Source of the DNA: Gluconacetobacter sacchari
GTDB lineage: Bacteria; Pseudomonadota; Alphaproteobacteria; Acetobacterales; Acetobacteraceae
Assembly (NCBI RefSeq): GCF_014174255.1
Contig: NZ_JABEQJ010000014.1
Location: 62,001-126,000, forward strand
DNA length: 64,000 nucleotides
Direction: 5' to 3'
In this document: one piece after another, positions 8,296-16,566 of the stretch
How the letters are laid out: each line of letters opens with the position of its first letter
Numbering within the stretch: the first letter of the stretch is position 1
Translations under genes and position numbers: made by a program
The notes under the pieces: model-generated
What the model saw: only the letters and a program-made list of their open reading frames with translations
What the model was told of the DNA's origin: nothing
Databases searched by the model: none

Positions 8296-10107
8296 ATGGG
8301 CAAGGGGGGCGGCCGGATCCGGCCGAGACGGAAGGGGCCTTGGGGCGGATGGCTTCTCCGGCTGTTCGGGGCGGTCAGCGTGCGGATGATCGCGATCATC
8401 CTCTGCGCCGCCGGCCCGATGGCCGTGATCGCCGGCCTCCAGGCATGGAACAGCTACCGCCATACGCTGGAAGCACCGGCATTCCGGGCGGACATGGCGA
8501 TCGGGCGGATCGACCTCGAAGTCCGCCACGACATCGATCATATCGCCGCCCTCCTGGCCTCGATCAGCCACATGTCGCTGGACGAGCAGGGGTTCATGCG
8601 GACCTTGCAGATGGCCCGGTCGCTGACTGGCGAGTTCTATCGCCTGGCATTGCTGGACGATCGGGGGAGGGTGCTGCTGTCGGTCAATGGCGACAACACG
8701 CTGTCATTGCCCGACCACGTGCCCTATGAGGAACTGCCGCGTTTCAACGGCGACGTGCGCGTGGTGCCGCTCGATATCCGCGGCGGCGATCCGGCCGGGC
8801 GCTCCTATATCCGCATCAGCCTGTCGACCTCGATCGCCGATTCAGCCGATTCAACGGGTGCGGTCCGATCGGGCTTCCTGACGGCCATCATGCCCGTCGT
8901 CTGGAGCCGGCGCCATCTCCAGATCGGCGACCCCCGCCTCGATTTCATGCAGAAGAGCGGCACGATCGATGCGTGGATCATCCGGCGCGACCACAAGATC
9001 GCGCCCCTGTGCGATGACTGCGCCTATCCGGAGTCGCCTCCTCCCGACGTCGTGCGCTGGATGGCGGCCATGACGTCGGTGCAGCGCGAAAGCCGGCAGT
9101 TGCTCAGCGTCGGCGACGCGGCCTTCGCCTTCGGCCCGATCGAGGGCGGCGTGTCGGCCTTGACGATGACCCGCCGCAATCCCGCCGAAACCCATGCGCT
9201 GGTCGTGTTCGTGATCTGGCTGTTCGTCATCATCGGCCTGCTGGGCTGCGGCCTGATCGGCGTGACCCAGAGCGCCAATGCATTGCTGGTCGCGCCCTTG
9301 CGCCGGCTGACCGGCTCGGTCGAACGCTGGCAGGCGGCAGGCGGCGTGTTCGACGGGCGGGCCAGTTGGGTGATGCCGGTCGAGATCCGCCAACTGGCGC
9401 GGGCCTTCACCCAGGCCACCCGCAGCCTCGCCCGCGACGAGCGGCGCCTGGCCCGCGCGGCGGTCCGGCAGGAACTGCTGCTGAAGGAGATGCACCATCG
9501 CGTCAAGAACAACTTGCAGATCGTCGCCTCGCTGCTGAACCTCCAGGCAAACCGCATCCGCCAGCCCGAGGCGCGCGAGGAATTCGCGCAGGCCCGCGAC
9601 CGGGTGCGGGCGCTGGCGACCCTGCATCGCTACCTGTATGCCGAAGGCGAATTGTTCAGCATGAACATGGAGCATTTCGTCAGCGAGCTGTGCGGCCAGA
9701 TCTTGCAGGCGGCAGGGCACGCGGGTAGCGGCCGGCTGGGCCTGTCGGTGCATGCCGCGACGCTGGAACTGGGGCCCGACCAGGCGGTGCCGCTGGCCCT
9801 CATCATCACCGAAATCGTCAGCAACGCCATCAAGCACGCCTTCAGCGACGGGCGGCGCGGCACCATTTCGGTCAGGCTGGACTACGCCGGCCCCGGCCAG
9901 GCGCGGCTGGATATCGCCGATGACGGGATCGGGCTCGCCAACGGCCACCAGGCGACCAGCGGGGAGCGAAGCGGCATCGGCATGCAACTGATCCGCGGCT
10001 TCGCGCGCCAGCTCGGCGGCAACCTGAAGATCGTCGAGGAAGACGGGACGCGCTATATCCTCCTGTTCCCGCTGAAGAAAGATCAGCCGGGGGAGGGCGT
10101 GCGCTGA
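8296..10107 (+). CDS. HisKA_2-type sensor histidine kinase, probable PhyR kinase
   Basis: A 603-residue membrane histidine kinase. It has a membrane helix at about residues 30-50, a periplasmic sensor region (about 55-298), a second helix (about 299-323) and a HAMP-like linker. The HisKA_2 dimerisation motif EMHHRVKNNLQ puts the phospho-accepting histidine at about 400-401. The ATPase domain has N-box NAIKHAF and G-box DDGIGL. This kinase class feeds PhyR in other alphaproteobacteria, and the gene abuts nepR with no gap, so a role in switching on the general stress response is likely. The signal sensed is unknown. Confidence 0.88.
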   Translation: MGKGGGRIRPRRKGPWGGWLLRLFGAVSVRMIAIILCAAGPMAVIAGLQAWNSYRHTLEAPAFRADMAIGRIDLEVRHDIDHIAALLASISHMSLDEQGFMRTLQMARSLTGEFYRLALLDDRGRVLLSVNGDNTLSLPDHVPYEELPRFNGDVRVVPLDIRGGDPAGRSYIRISLSTSIADSADSTGAVRSGFLTAIMPVVWSRRHLQIGDPRLDFMQKSGTIDAWIIRRDHKIAPLCDDCAYPESPPPDVVRWMAAMTSVQRESRQLLSVGDAAFAFGPIEGGVSALTMTRRNPAETHALVVFVIWLFVIIGLLGCGLIGVTQSANALLVAPLRRLTGSVERWQAAGGVFDGRASWVMPVEIRQLARAFTQATRSLARDERRLARAAVRQELLLKEMHHRVKNNLQIVASLLNLQANRIRQPEAREEFAQARDRVRALATLHRYLYAEGELFSMNMEHFVSELCGQILQAAGHAGSGRLGLSVHAATLELGPDQAVPLALIITEIVSNAIKHAFSDGRRGTISVRLDYAGPGQARLDIADDGIGLANGHQATSGERSGIGMQLIRGFARQLGGNLKIVEEDGTRYILLFPLKKDQPGEGVR

Positions 10108-10195
10108 ATCCGCATGGCGGCTGGCCGGCAGGCGCGGTGATTGGCGGTCGGGAATGGCTGTCCCTGGCCGAAAGCTTCGATTATAGGTCGCGATC

Positions 10196-11956
10196 ATGAG
10201 CGGTGACAAAATGGTGATGCGTGCCTGGACACGGGCGCAATCGCGCCTGGGGCGGCGGCCGGCGATGCCTGTCGTGGCCTGCGGCATGCTGGCCGGGCTG
10301 GTCGCCGTCGGCCAGGCCTGGTGCGTGGCGTCGATCCTGGCGCGCGGACTGGCCGGGCCGGCCTCGGCGCGCTGGCCGGGCGCCGGGCTGCTGCTGGCGG
10401 CCCTGGCCGGCCTGGCGGCGGTGCGCGCGCTGCTCATGGCGGGCGGCGACATGGCGGCGGCCCGGGCCGGGCAACAGGCCCGGCGGCGGCTGCGCGACGA
10501 GGTGCTGGCCGCCATCCTGCGGGGCGGCCCCGCCCTGCTGCGGCGTCGGCACAGCGCGGAACTGACCGCCCTGGCGGTGGACCGGATCGAGGCGCTGGAC
10601 GGGTTCTTCGCCCGCTGGATCCCGGCATCGGTGCTGTGGATCGCGGTGCCGGCCCTCATCGCGGCGCTGGCGGCCGTGGCCCAGCCCGGTGCGGCGGCGA
10701 TCATGATCCTCTGCGGGCTGGCCGTTCCCGTGGGGCAGGCGGTCTTCGGCATCGGGGCCGCCGTCGCGTCGCGCAACCAGTTCCTGGCCATGACCCGCCT
10801 GCAAGCCCGTTTTCTCGACCGGGTGCGCGGCATCGCCACCATCGTCCTGCTCAACCGCGCCGATGACGAGGCCGGGCGGCTGGCCGCGGCGGCCGACGAA
10901 CTGCGCCGCCGGACCATGAAGATCCTGCGGGTGGCGTTCCTGTCCTCGGCATCGATCGACTGCGCGATGGTGGTGGCGCTGGTGCTGATCGTGGTGCGCG
11001 ATGGCGGGGTCGTGCAACTGCTCCGGCATGGCGGCAGCCCGGCCGCGCTGGCCGATGCGGCGGCGCGCAGCCTGTTCGTGCTGCTTCTGGTGCCGGAATT
11101 CTTCGCGCCCCTGCGCGCGCTGGCCCTGGCCTACCAGGATCGCGCGCACGCGGCCGGCGCGGCCTCGGCGATGGGCGACCTGCCGGATGCGCCGGCCCAG
11201 GCCGCGCCGGCGCGCGATGCGCTGCCCGCCTTGGCGGCGGGCGGGGTGGCGGTGGCGTTCGCGCATGTCACCTTCGCGTGGGACGCCGCGCGCGGTCCGG
11301 TGCTGGACGATCTCAGCTTCGCGGTCGGCGCGGGCGAGATCCTGACGCTGGTCGGCCCGTCGGGCGCGGGCAAGTCGACGATCATCGAAATGCTGCTGGG
11401 CTTCATCGTGCCGGACAGCGGCCAGGTACTGGTCGGCGGCGCGGACCTGGCCGCCATGGCGCCCGCGACCCAGTCGGCCCTGGTCTCCTGGATCGGGCAG
11501 AAGCCGGTGCTGTTCGCCGGCACGCTGCGCGAGAACATCCTCTTCGCCCGCCCCGATGCCGATGAGCATGCGTTGCGCGCAGCACTCGACGCCGCCTCGG
11601 TCGATCGCTTCCTCGCCGACCTGCCCCAGGGCCTGGACACGCCGATCGGCGAGGGCGGGTTCGGCCTGTCGGGCGGTCAGGCGCAGCGCGTGGCGATCGC
11701 CCGTGCCTACCTGAAGGACGCGAAGCTGCTGCTGCTGGACGAGCCGACAGCCCATCTCGACCCGGAGACGGAGGGCGAGATCCTGGCCAGCCTGCGCGTC
11801 CTGGCGCGGGGCCGGACGGTCATCCTGTCCAGCCACGCGGCAGGCGCGCGCGCGTTCGCCGGCCCGTGCCTCGACCTGGGCCTCGACCTGGGGCAGCCCG
11901 GCGCCCTGGCGCCCCGGCCGGTCCCCGTCGAGGAGGGGCGTCATGTCCATGTCTGA
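10196..11956 (+). CDS. cydD: CydD, thiol reductant ABC exporter subunit
   Basis: A 586-residue ABC half-transporter with an N-terminal six-helix membrane domain and a C-terminal ATPase: Walker A GPSGAGKST (about 387-395), signature LSGGQAQR and Walker B LLLDEPTAHLD. With CydC it exports glutathione and cysteine to the periplasm, needed for assembly of cytochrome bd oxidase and periplasmic redox balance. cydC begins 14 nt before cydD ends, so the subunits are translationally coupled. The cydAB oxidase genes, often adjacent, are not in the window. The N-terminal membrane domain is very rich in alanine and leucine. Confidence 0.93.
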   Translation: MSGDKMVMRAWTRAQSRLGRRPAMPVVACGMLAGLVAVGQAWCVASILARGLAGPASARWPGAGLLLAALAGLAAVRALLMAGGDMAAARAGQQARRRLRDEVLAAILRGGPALLRRRHSAELTALAVDRIEALDGFFARWIPASVLWIAVPALIAALAAVAQPGAAAIMILCGLAVPVGQAVFGIGAAVASRNQFLAMTRLQARFLDRVRGIATIVLLNRADDEAGRLAAAADELRRRTMKILRVAFLSSASIDCAMVVALVLIVVRDGGVVQLLRHGGSPAALADAAARSLFVLLLVPEFFAPLRALALAYQDRAHAAGAASAMGDLPDAPAQAAPARDALPALAAGGVAVAFAHVTFAWDAARGPVLDDLSFAVGAGEILTLVGPSGAGKSTIIEMLLGFIVPDSGQVLVGGADLAAMAPATQSALVSWIGQKPVLFAGTLRENILFARPDADEHALRAALDAASVDRFLADLPQGLDTPIGEGGFGLSGGQAQRVAIARAYLKDAKLLLLDEPTAHLDPETEGEILASLRVLARGRTVILSSHAAGARAFAGPCLDLGLDLGQPGALAPRPVPVEEGRHVHV

Positions 11957-13634
11957 TCGCGCCCCTGCCGAACACGCCCCGTCCACCGGCCTGGACCCGA
12001 TCCTGCGCGTGCTGGCGCTGTGGCGGGGCCGCGCGCCGCGCCTGGCGGCCGGTGCGTTCCTCTCCCTGCTGGCGCTGCTCGCCGCGCTGGTGCTGATGCG
12101 CGGCGCGGGCGCGCGCGTGGCCGCGCTGGCGTTCGGCGGCGCGGTGGCCGGGATGGGGCTGCTGCGCGTCTCGGGCGTGGCGCGCGTGGTGCTGCGCTAT
12201 GTCGAGCGCCTGGTCACGCATGACGCGATGTTCCGCGCGCTGGCCGACCTGCGGGTCTGGTTCTTCCGCCGCCTTGCCGGCGGCGCGGCCGCCGGCCTGG
12301 GCTTCCGCCGCGCGGGCGACCTGCTGTCGCGGCTGGTATCGGATGTCGAGGCGCTGGACGGGCTGTATCTGCGGATCATGGTGCCGCTCGCCGGGGCCTG
12401 CCTGGTCCTGCCGTTCCTGGTGGTCGCGATCCTGCCGGTCGATCCGCTGCTGGCGGCGATCGTCGGCGGCCTGTTCGCGGCCGGCGCCTTCCTGCTGCCG
12501 CTGGCGGCGGCGCTGATGGGGCGGCGCGAGGCCGCGATCCTGACGCATCGCCTGGCCGACCTGCGGATCGGCGTGCTGGACCTGGTGACCGGACTGCGTG
12601 AAATCCGGGCCTTCGGCGCCGAGGGCCGCATGATGTCGCACGCGCGGGCCCGCGACGCCGCGCTGCTGCGGGGGCAGGCGCGGCAGGCGCGGCTGCTGGC
12701 CCTGATGGGTGGCGCGTCCTATCTGTGCGGCCAGGCGGCGATGCTGGCCGTGCTGGCCGCGATCCTGGGTGTCGGGCTGGGGCCGATTCCGGCGGCGCGC
12801 GGCATCGGGCTGCTGTTTCTCGTCCTCGCTGGGTTCGAGAGCGCGGGCGGCCTGACGCGCGCCGGCGCGCTGGCCGGCGGGATCAGCCGCGCGGCGGCCC
12901 GGGTGGTCGCGGTCGGCGAAACCGATGGCCCGCCGGTCATCGCCGGCACGCAGCCGGCCCCGCCCGGCACCGACATCCGCTTCGAACAGGTGTCGTTCCG
13001 CTGGCAGGCCGATCGCGCCCCGGTATTCGACGGGCTGAACCTGGACATCCGACAAGGCACCCGCGTCGCGATCCTGGGGCCGTCGGGGATCGGCAAATCC
13101 ACCCTGGCCGCGCTGCTGCTGAAGGTCGCGGCCCCCGGCGCGGGGCGGATCACGCTGGGCGGGCAGGACCTGGCGACGCTGGACAGCGTGTCGGTGCGCC
13201 GGCGCATGGCATGGCTGTCGCAGGCGACGCACCTGTTCGCCGACACCATCCGCGCCAACCTGCTGCTGGGCCGGCCCGAGGCGAGCGAGGCCGATCTGTG
13301 GACGGCGCTGGACCGCGCGCAGATGGGCGACACGGTCCGCGCGCTGCCCGACGGGCTCGATGCGTGGCTGGGCGAGGGCGGGGCATCGCTGTCGGGCGGC
13401 CAGGGCCGGCGGATCGCGCTGGCGCGCACGCTGCTGTCCGACGCGCCGATCCTGATCCTGGACGAGCCGGCGACCGGCCTGGACGGCGAGACCGAGCGCG
13501 CGTTCCTGACGACGCTGTACGACGTGACGGCGGGCCGCACGGTGATCCTGATCGCGCATCGCCTGGTCGGCGTGGAAAAACTGGACCGCGTCTGGCGGCT
13601 GGCGGACGGGCGGGCGGTCGCCGCCGCCGTGTGA
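11943..13634 (+). CDS. cydC: CydC, thiol reductant ABC exporter subunit
   Basis: A 563-residue ABC half-transporter, partner of CydD. The N-terminal membrane domain carries the transmembrane-to-ATPase coupling region (RAGDLLSRLVSDVEALDGLYLR), and the C-terminal ATPase has Walker A GPSGIGKST (about 379-387), signature LSGGQGRR and Walker B LILDEPATGLDGE. The heterodimer exports low-molecular-weight thiols. It overlaps cydD by 14 nt in another frame. The gene after it, recQ, is separated by 130 nt of sequence with three short G-rich repeats and is probably transcribed separately. Confidence 0.93.
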   Translation: MSMSDRAPAEHAPSTGLDPILRVLALWRGRAPRLAAGAFLSLLALLAALVLMRGAGARVAALAFGGAVAGMGLLRVSGVARVVLRYVERLVTHDAMFRALADLRVWFFRRLAGGAAAGLGFRRAGDLLSRLVSDVEALDGLYLRIMVPLAGACLVLPFLVVAILPVDPLLAAIVGGLFAAGAFLLPLAAALMGRREAAILTHRLADLRIGVLDLVTGLREIRAFGAEGRMMSHARARDAALLRGQARQARLLALMGGASYLCGQAAMLAVLAAILGVGLGPIPAARGIGLLFLVLAGFESAGGLTRAGALAGGISRAAARVVAVGETDGPPVIAGTQPAPPGTDIRFEQVSFRWQADRAPVFDGLNLDIRQGTRVAILGPSGIGKSTLAALLLKVAAPGAGRITLGGQDLATLDSVSVRRRMAWLSQATHLFADTIRANLLLGRPEASEADLWTALDRAQMGDTVRALPDGLDAWLGEGGASLSGGQGRRIALARTLLSDAPILILDEPATGLDGETERAFLTTLYDVTAGRTVILIAHRLVGVEKLDRVWRLADGRAVAAAV

Positions 13635-13764
13635 CGTCGGCCCCGCCATCTTTCCGGGCTGAAACGCAGGTTGACGCAAAGGCGGGCAGGGGGCACCAAG
13701 GTCTCCGGTCCAGTGAGTCGCGTGCAGGCGCAGGGCAGGGGCAAGGCAGGGGGCAAGATCGAGA

Positions 13765-15642
13765 TTGCAGCACTCTGACGCCCCGTTTGCCGAGCACATG
13801 ACGCTGGCCGAACACACGGACACGCCCCGGGCGATCCTGTCCCGCGTCTTCGGCTTCCCCGATTTCCGCGGCTTGCAGGAGCAGGCGGTCGAGGCGGTGA
13901 TGGCCGGGCGCGACTGCCTGGTGCTGATGCCGACCGGCGGCGGCAAGAGCATCTGCTACCAGGTGCCGGCGCTGGCGCGTCCCGGCACCGGGCTGGTGAT
14001 CTCGCCGCTGATCGCCCTGATGGACGACCAGGTGGCCGCCCTGCGGCAGGTCGGGGTCAATGCGGGGGCGCTGCATTCGGAACTGGAGCCCGACGACGCG
14101 GCGCGGGTGCGGGCCGACCTGGCCGCCGGCCGGCTGGACATCCTGTATGTCTCGCCCGAGCGCCTGCTGTCGCCCGGCACGCTCGACCGGCTGTCGCGGC
14201 TCGCGATCTCGGTGATCGCGATCGACGAGGCCCATTGCATCTCGGCCTGGGGCCACGAATTCCGGCCGGAATACCGGGCGCTGGCCAGCCTACCCGAGCA
14301 TTTTCCCGGCGTGCCGCGCATCGCGCTGACCGCCACGGCCGACCCGCGCACCCAGGCCGACATCCTGGGCGCGCTGGCGATGCCCGATGCCCAGGTCCTG
14401 CGCGCCAGTTTCCACCGGCCCAACCTGGACATCGCCGTGCGGGCGAAGACGTCGGAACTGCGCCAGGTGCTGGAGGTTCTGGGCCGGCACGCGGGCGAGG
14501 CCGCGATCGTCTATTGCGGCAGCCGCAGCAAAACCGAACGCGTGGCAAAGTCGCTGGCCGACCGCGACTGGCCGGCGCTGCCGTTCCATGCCGGCCTGTC
14601 GCCGATCGAAAAGCGCGCCGCCCTGGCCCGCTTCCGCTCCGGCGAGCCGGTGGTGATCGTGGCGACGGTCGCCTTCGGCATGGGGATCGACCGCCCCGAC
14701 GTGCGGACGGTGGTGCATCTGGACATGCCCTCGTCGCCCGAGGCCTATTACCAGCAGATCGGCCGCGCCGGTCGCGACGGCGAGACGTCCGAGACGGTGC
14801 TGCTCTATGGCGGCGACGATATCGCGCGGGCCCGCCACTGGCTGGAGCAATCCGCGGCGCCCGACGCCCAGAAACGGATCATGAGCGCCCGGCTGGAGGC
14901 GATGATCACCCTGACCGAGACCACCGGCTGCCGCACCCAGGCGCTGCTGGGCTGTTTCGGCGAGACGCTGGCCACGCCCTGCGGGCATTGCGACAATTGC
15001 CGCAACCCGGTCGCCTCGTTCGACGGCACGGTCGAGGCGCAGAAGGTCCTGTCGACGATCTATCGCATCGGCCAGAAATTCGGCGCGGTGCATGTGACGG
15101 CGGTGCTGCGCGGCAAGGTGAACGAGATGGCATCGCGCTACAGCCACGACCGGCTGAGCGTGTTCGGCATCGGCCAGGACCGGCCCGAGCCGTTCTGGCG
15201 CGGGGTGATCCGCCAGTTGATCGCGCGCGGCGCCATCCGCGTGACCGGCGACTACAACGCCCTGGCATTGAACGAGGCGGTGGCCCGCCCGATCCTGCGC
15301 GGCGAGGAAAAGGTGCTGCTGCGCGACGATCCGGTCGAGGACCTGAAGACGACGCGCGCGGTGCGGTCGGGGGGCGCCGGCCGGCCGGCGGCGGCACGGC
15401 CGGCGGTCGCCCTGCCGCCCGAGGCCGAGGGCCCGTTCGCCGCCCTGCGCGCCTGGCGGCTGGGCGAGGCGCGCGAGCAGGAAATTCCGCCCTATGTGAT
15501 CTTCCACGACGCCGTGCTGCACGACATCGCGATCGAACGCCCGGCGACGCTCGATGCGCTGGGGCGGATCAAGGGCGTGGGCGCCTCCAAGCTGGATCGC
15601 TACGGCCAGGCCGTCCTGCAGGTACTGGCCGAGGCGGGCTGA
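13765..15642 (+). CDS. recQ: RecQ, ATP-dependent DNA helicase
   Basis: A 625-residue superfamily 2 helicase. Visible motifs: Walker A TGGGKS (about 56-61), DEAH box with DEAHCIS (about 154-160), motif VI QIGRAGRDG, and the zinc cluster CFGE...PCGHCDNC (about 396-413). A winged-helix RQC region and a C-terminal HRDC domain (about 555-625) follow. RecQ unwinds branched DNA in recombination repair. The listed start is TTG at 13765 with an AGGGGG ribosome site 11 nt upstream; the ATG at 13798 is an alternative. Its stop is directly followed by glpR. Confidence 0.95.
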   Translation: MQHSDAPFAEHMTLAEHTDTPRAILSRVFGFPDFRGLQEQAVEAVMAGRDCLVLMPTGGGKSICYQVPALARPGTGLVISPLIALMDDQVAALRQVGVNAGALHSELEPDDAARVRADLAAGRLDILYVSPERLLSPGTLDRLSRLAISVIAIDEAHCISAWGHEFRPEYRALASLPEHFPGVPRIALTATADPRTQADILGALAMPDAQVLRASFHRPNLDIAVRAKTSELRQVLEVLGRHAGEAAIVYCGSRSKTERVAKSLADRDWPALPFHAGLSPIEKRAALARFRSGEPVVIVATVAFGMGIDRPDVRTVVHLDMPSSPEAYYQQIGRAGRDGETSETVLLYGGDDIARARHWLEQSAAPDAQKRIMSARLEAMITLTETTGCRTQALLGCFGETLATPCGHCDNCRNPVASFDGTVEAQKVLSTIYRIGQKFGAVHVTAVLRGKVNEMASRYSHDRLSVFGIGQDRPEPFWRGVIRQLIARGAIRVTGDYNALALNEAVARPILRGEEKVLLRDDPVEDLKTTRAVRSGGAGRPAAARPAVALPPEAEGPFAALRAWRLGEAREQEIPPYVIFHDAVLHDIAIERPATLDALGRIKGVGASKLDRYGQAVLQVLAEAG

Positions 15643-15643
15643 C

Positions 15644-16435
15644 ATGGCCGGCATTCCCTCCGAGGACCGCTATCGCGAGATCCTGTCGCTGGTGCGGGCG
15701 CGCGGCTACGTGGCCAACGAGGAACTGGCGCAGCGCCTGCGCGTGGCGGTGCAGACGATCCGCCGCGACGTGAACCACCTGGCCGGGATCGGCCAGTTGA
15801 CCCGCCATCACGGCGGGGCCGGGCTGGTCTCGTCGATCGAGAACATCGCCTATGCCGAACGGCAGGTACTCAACCGGCGCGAGAAGGAGGCGATCGGCCA
15901 GATCGCGGCGCGCGAGATCCCGGACCAGTCGTCGCTGTTCATCAATATCGGTACCACGACCGAGGCCTTCGCGCGGGCGCTGCTGCATCACCAGGGCCTG
16001 CGGGTCATCACCAACAACCTGCATGTGGCCTCGACCCTGGCGCCGCGCTCCAGCTTCCGGGTGGTGGTGGCCGGCGGCACGGTGCGCTCGCACGACGGCG
16101 GCATCACCGGCCCGACCGCGACCGCGATGATCGACCAGTATCGCGCCGATTTCGGGGTGATCGGCATCAGCGGCATCGAGGAAGACGGCACGCTGCTGGA
16201 TTTCGACCTCGACGAGATCGAACTGGCGCGGACGATCATGCGCAACGCGCGCACCGTGTTCCTGCTGGCCGACCACACCAAGTTCGGGCGGCGGCCGATG
16301 GGGCGGGTAGGGCACCTGTCCGACGTCCAGGCCCTGTTCACCGATCGCCCGCCGCCGCCATCGGTGCGCGCGGTGCTGGCGCAGCACCAGGTCGCCCTCC
16401 ACGTGTCCGGGCAGACGCCCAAGGAAATGTTCTAA
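15644..16435 (+). CDS. glpR: GlpR, DeoR-family glycerol-3-phosphate repressor
   Basis: A 263-residue DeoR-family regulator. The N-terminal helix-turn-helix contains EELAQRLRVAVQTIRRDVNHL, the family signature, followed by the sugar-phosphate-binding domain (about 75-255) with NIGTTTEAFARAL. It begins one nucleotide after the recQ stop and lies directly upstream of glpD-glpF-glpK, so it is taken as the repressor that responds to glycerol 3-phosphate. Two sequences matching the GlpR operator lie nearby, one over its own stop codon and one before glpD. Confidence 0.92.
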   Translation: MAGIPSEDRYREILSLVRARGYVANEELAQRLRVAVQTIRRDVNHLAGIGQLTRHHGGAGLVSSIENIAYAERQVLNRREKEAIGQIAAREIPDQSSLFINIGTTTEAFARALLHHQGLRVITNNLHVASTLAPRSSFRVVVAGGTVRSHDGGITGPTATAMIDQYRADFGVIGISGIEEDGTLLDFDLDEIELARTIMRNARTVFLLADHTKFGRRPMGRVGHLSDVQALFTDRPPPPSVRAVLAQHQVALHVSGQTPKEMF

Positions 16436-16444
16436 AACGAACAT
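16427..16444. promoter_or_regulatory. Putative GlpR operator 1
   Basis: ATGTTCTAAAACGAACAT is an 18-nt inverted repeat with 6-bp arms (ATGTTC/GAACAT), matching the E. coli GlpR operator form ATGTTCG-N4-CGAACAT apart from one inner base. It covers the glpR stop codon. Its centre lies 103 bp from operator 2, close to ten helical turns. Confidence 0.65.
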
Positions 16445-16530
16445 CTTTTCCACGATCGGCACGAAATCTTCGGATCATTGGCTTCGAAAGCGCGCTTCCT
16501 CGCTTCGTTTTGCGTTGATTTTTCCTTTTG

Positions 16531-16546
16531 TGTTCGTTTACGAACA
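16531..16546. promoter_or_regulatory. Putative GlpR operator 2, before glpD
   Basis: TGTTCGTTTACGAACA is an inverted repeat with perfect 6-bp arms TGTTCG/CGAACA and a 4-nt centre, the same as the known GlpR operator core. It ends 20 nt before the glpD start and just before the ribosome site GGGAGGAAG. A possible -35 TTGATT at 16515-16520 would put the -10 region inside the operator, which fits repression by steric block. Confidence 0.75.
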
Positions 16547-16566
16547 TCGCCGGGAGGAAGTGAGCC

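Noticed and set aside
13683-13755. Three short G-rich repeats (GGCAGGGG-type) between cydC and recQ
   Set aside because: The copies are short, irregularly spaced and of simple composition; no array or known element is formed.
11820-13952. Open reading frame of 710 codons on the minus strand, opposite cydC
   Set aside because: Antisense shadow of cydC and the start of recQ; the composition is Arg/Gln/Pro-rich and no ribosome site or domain is present.
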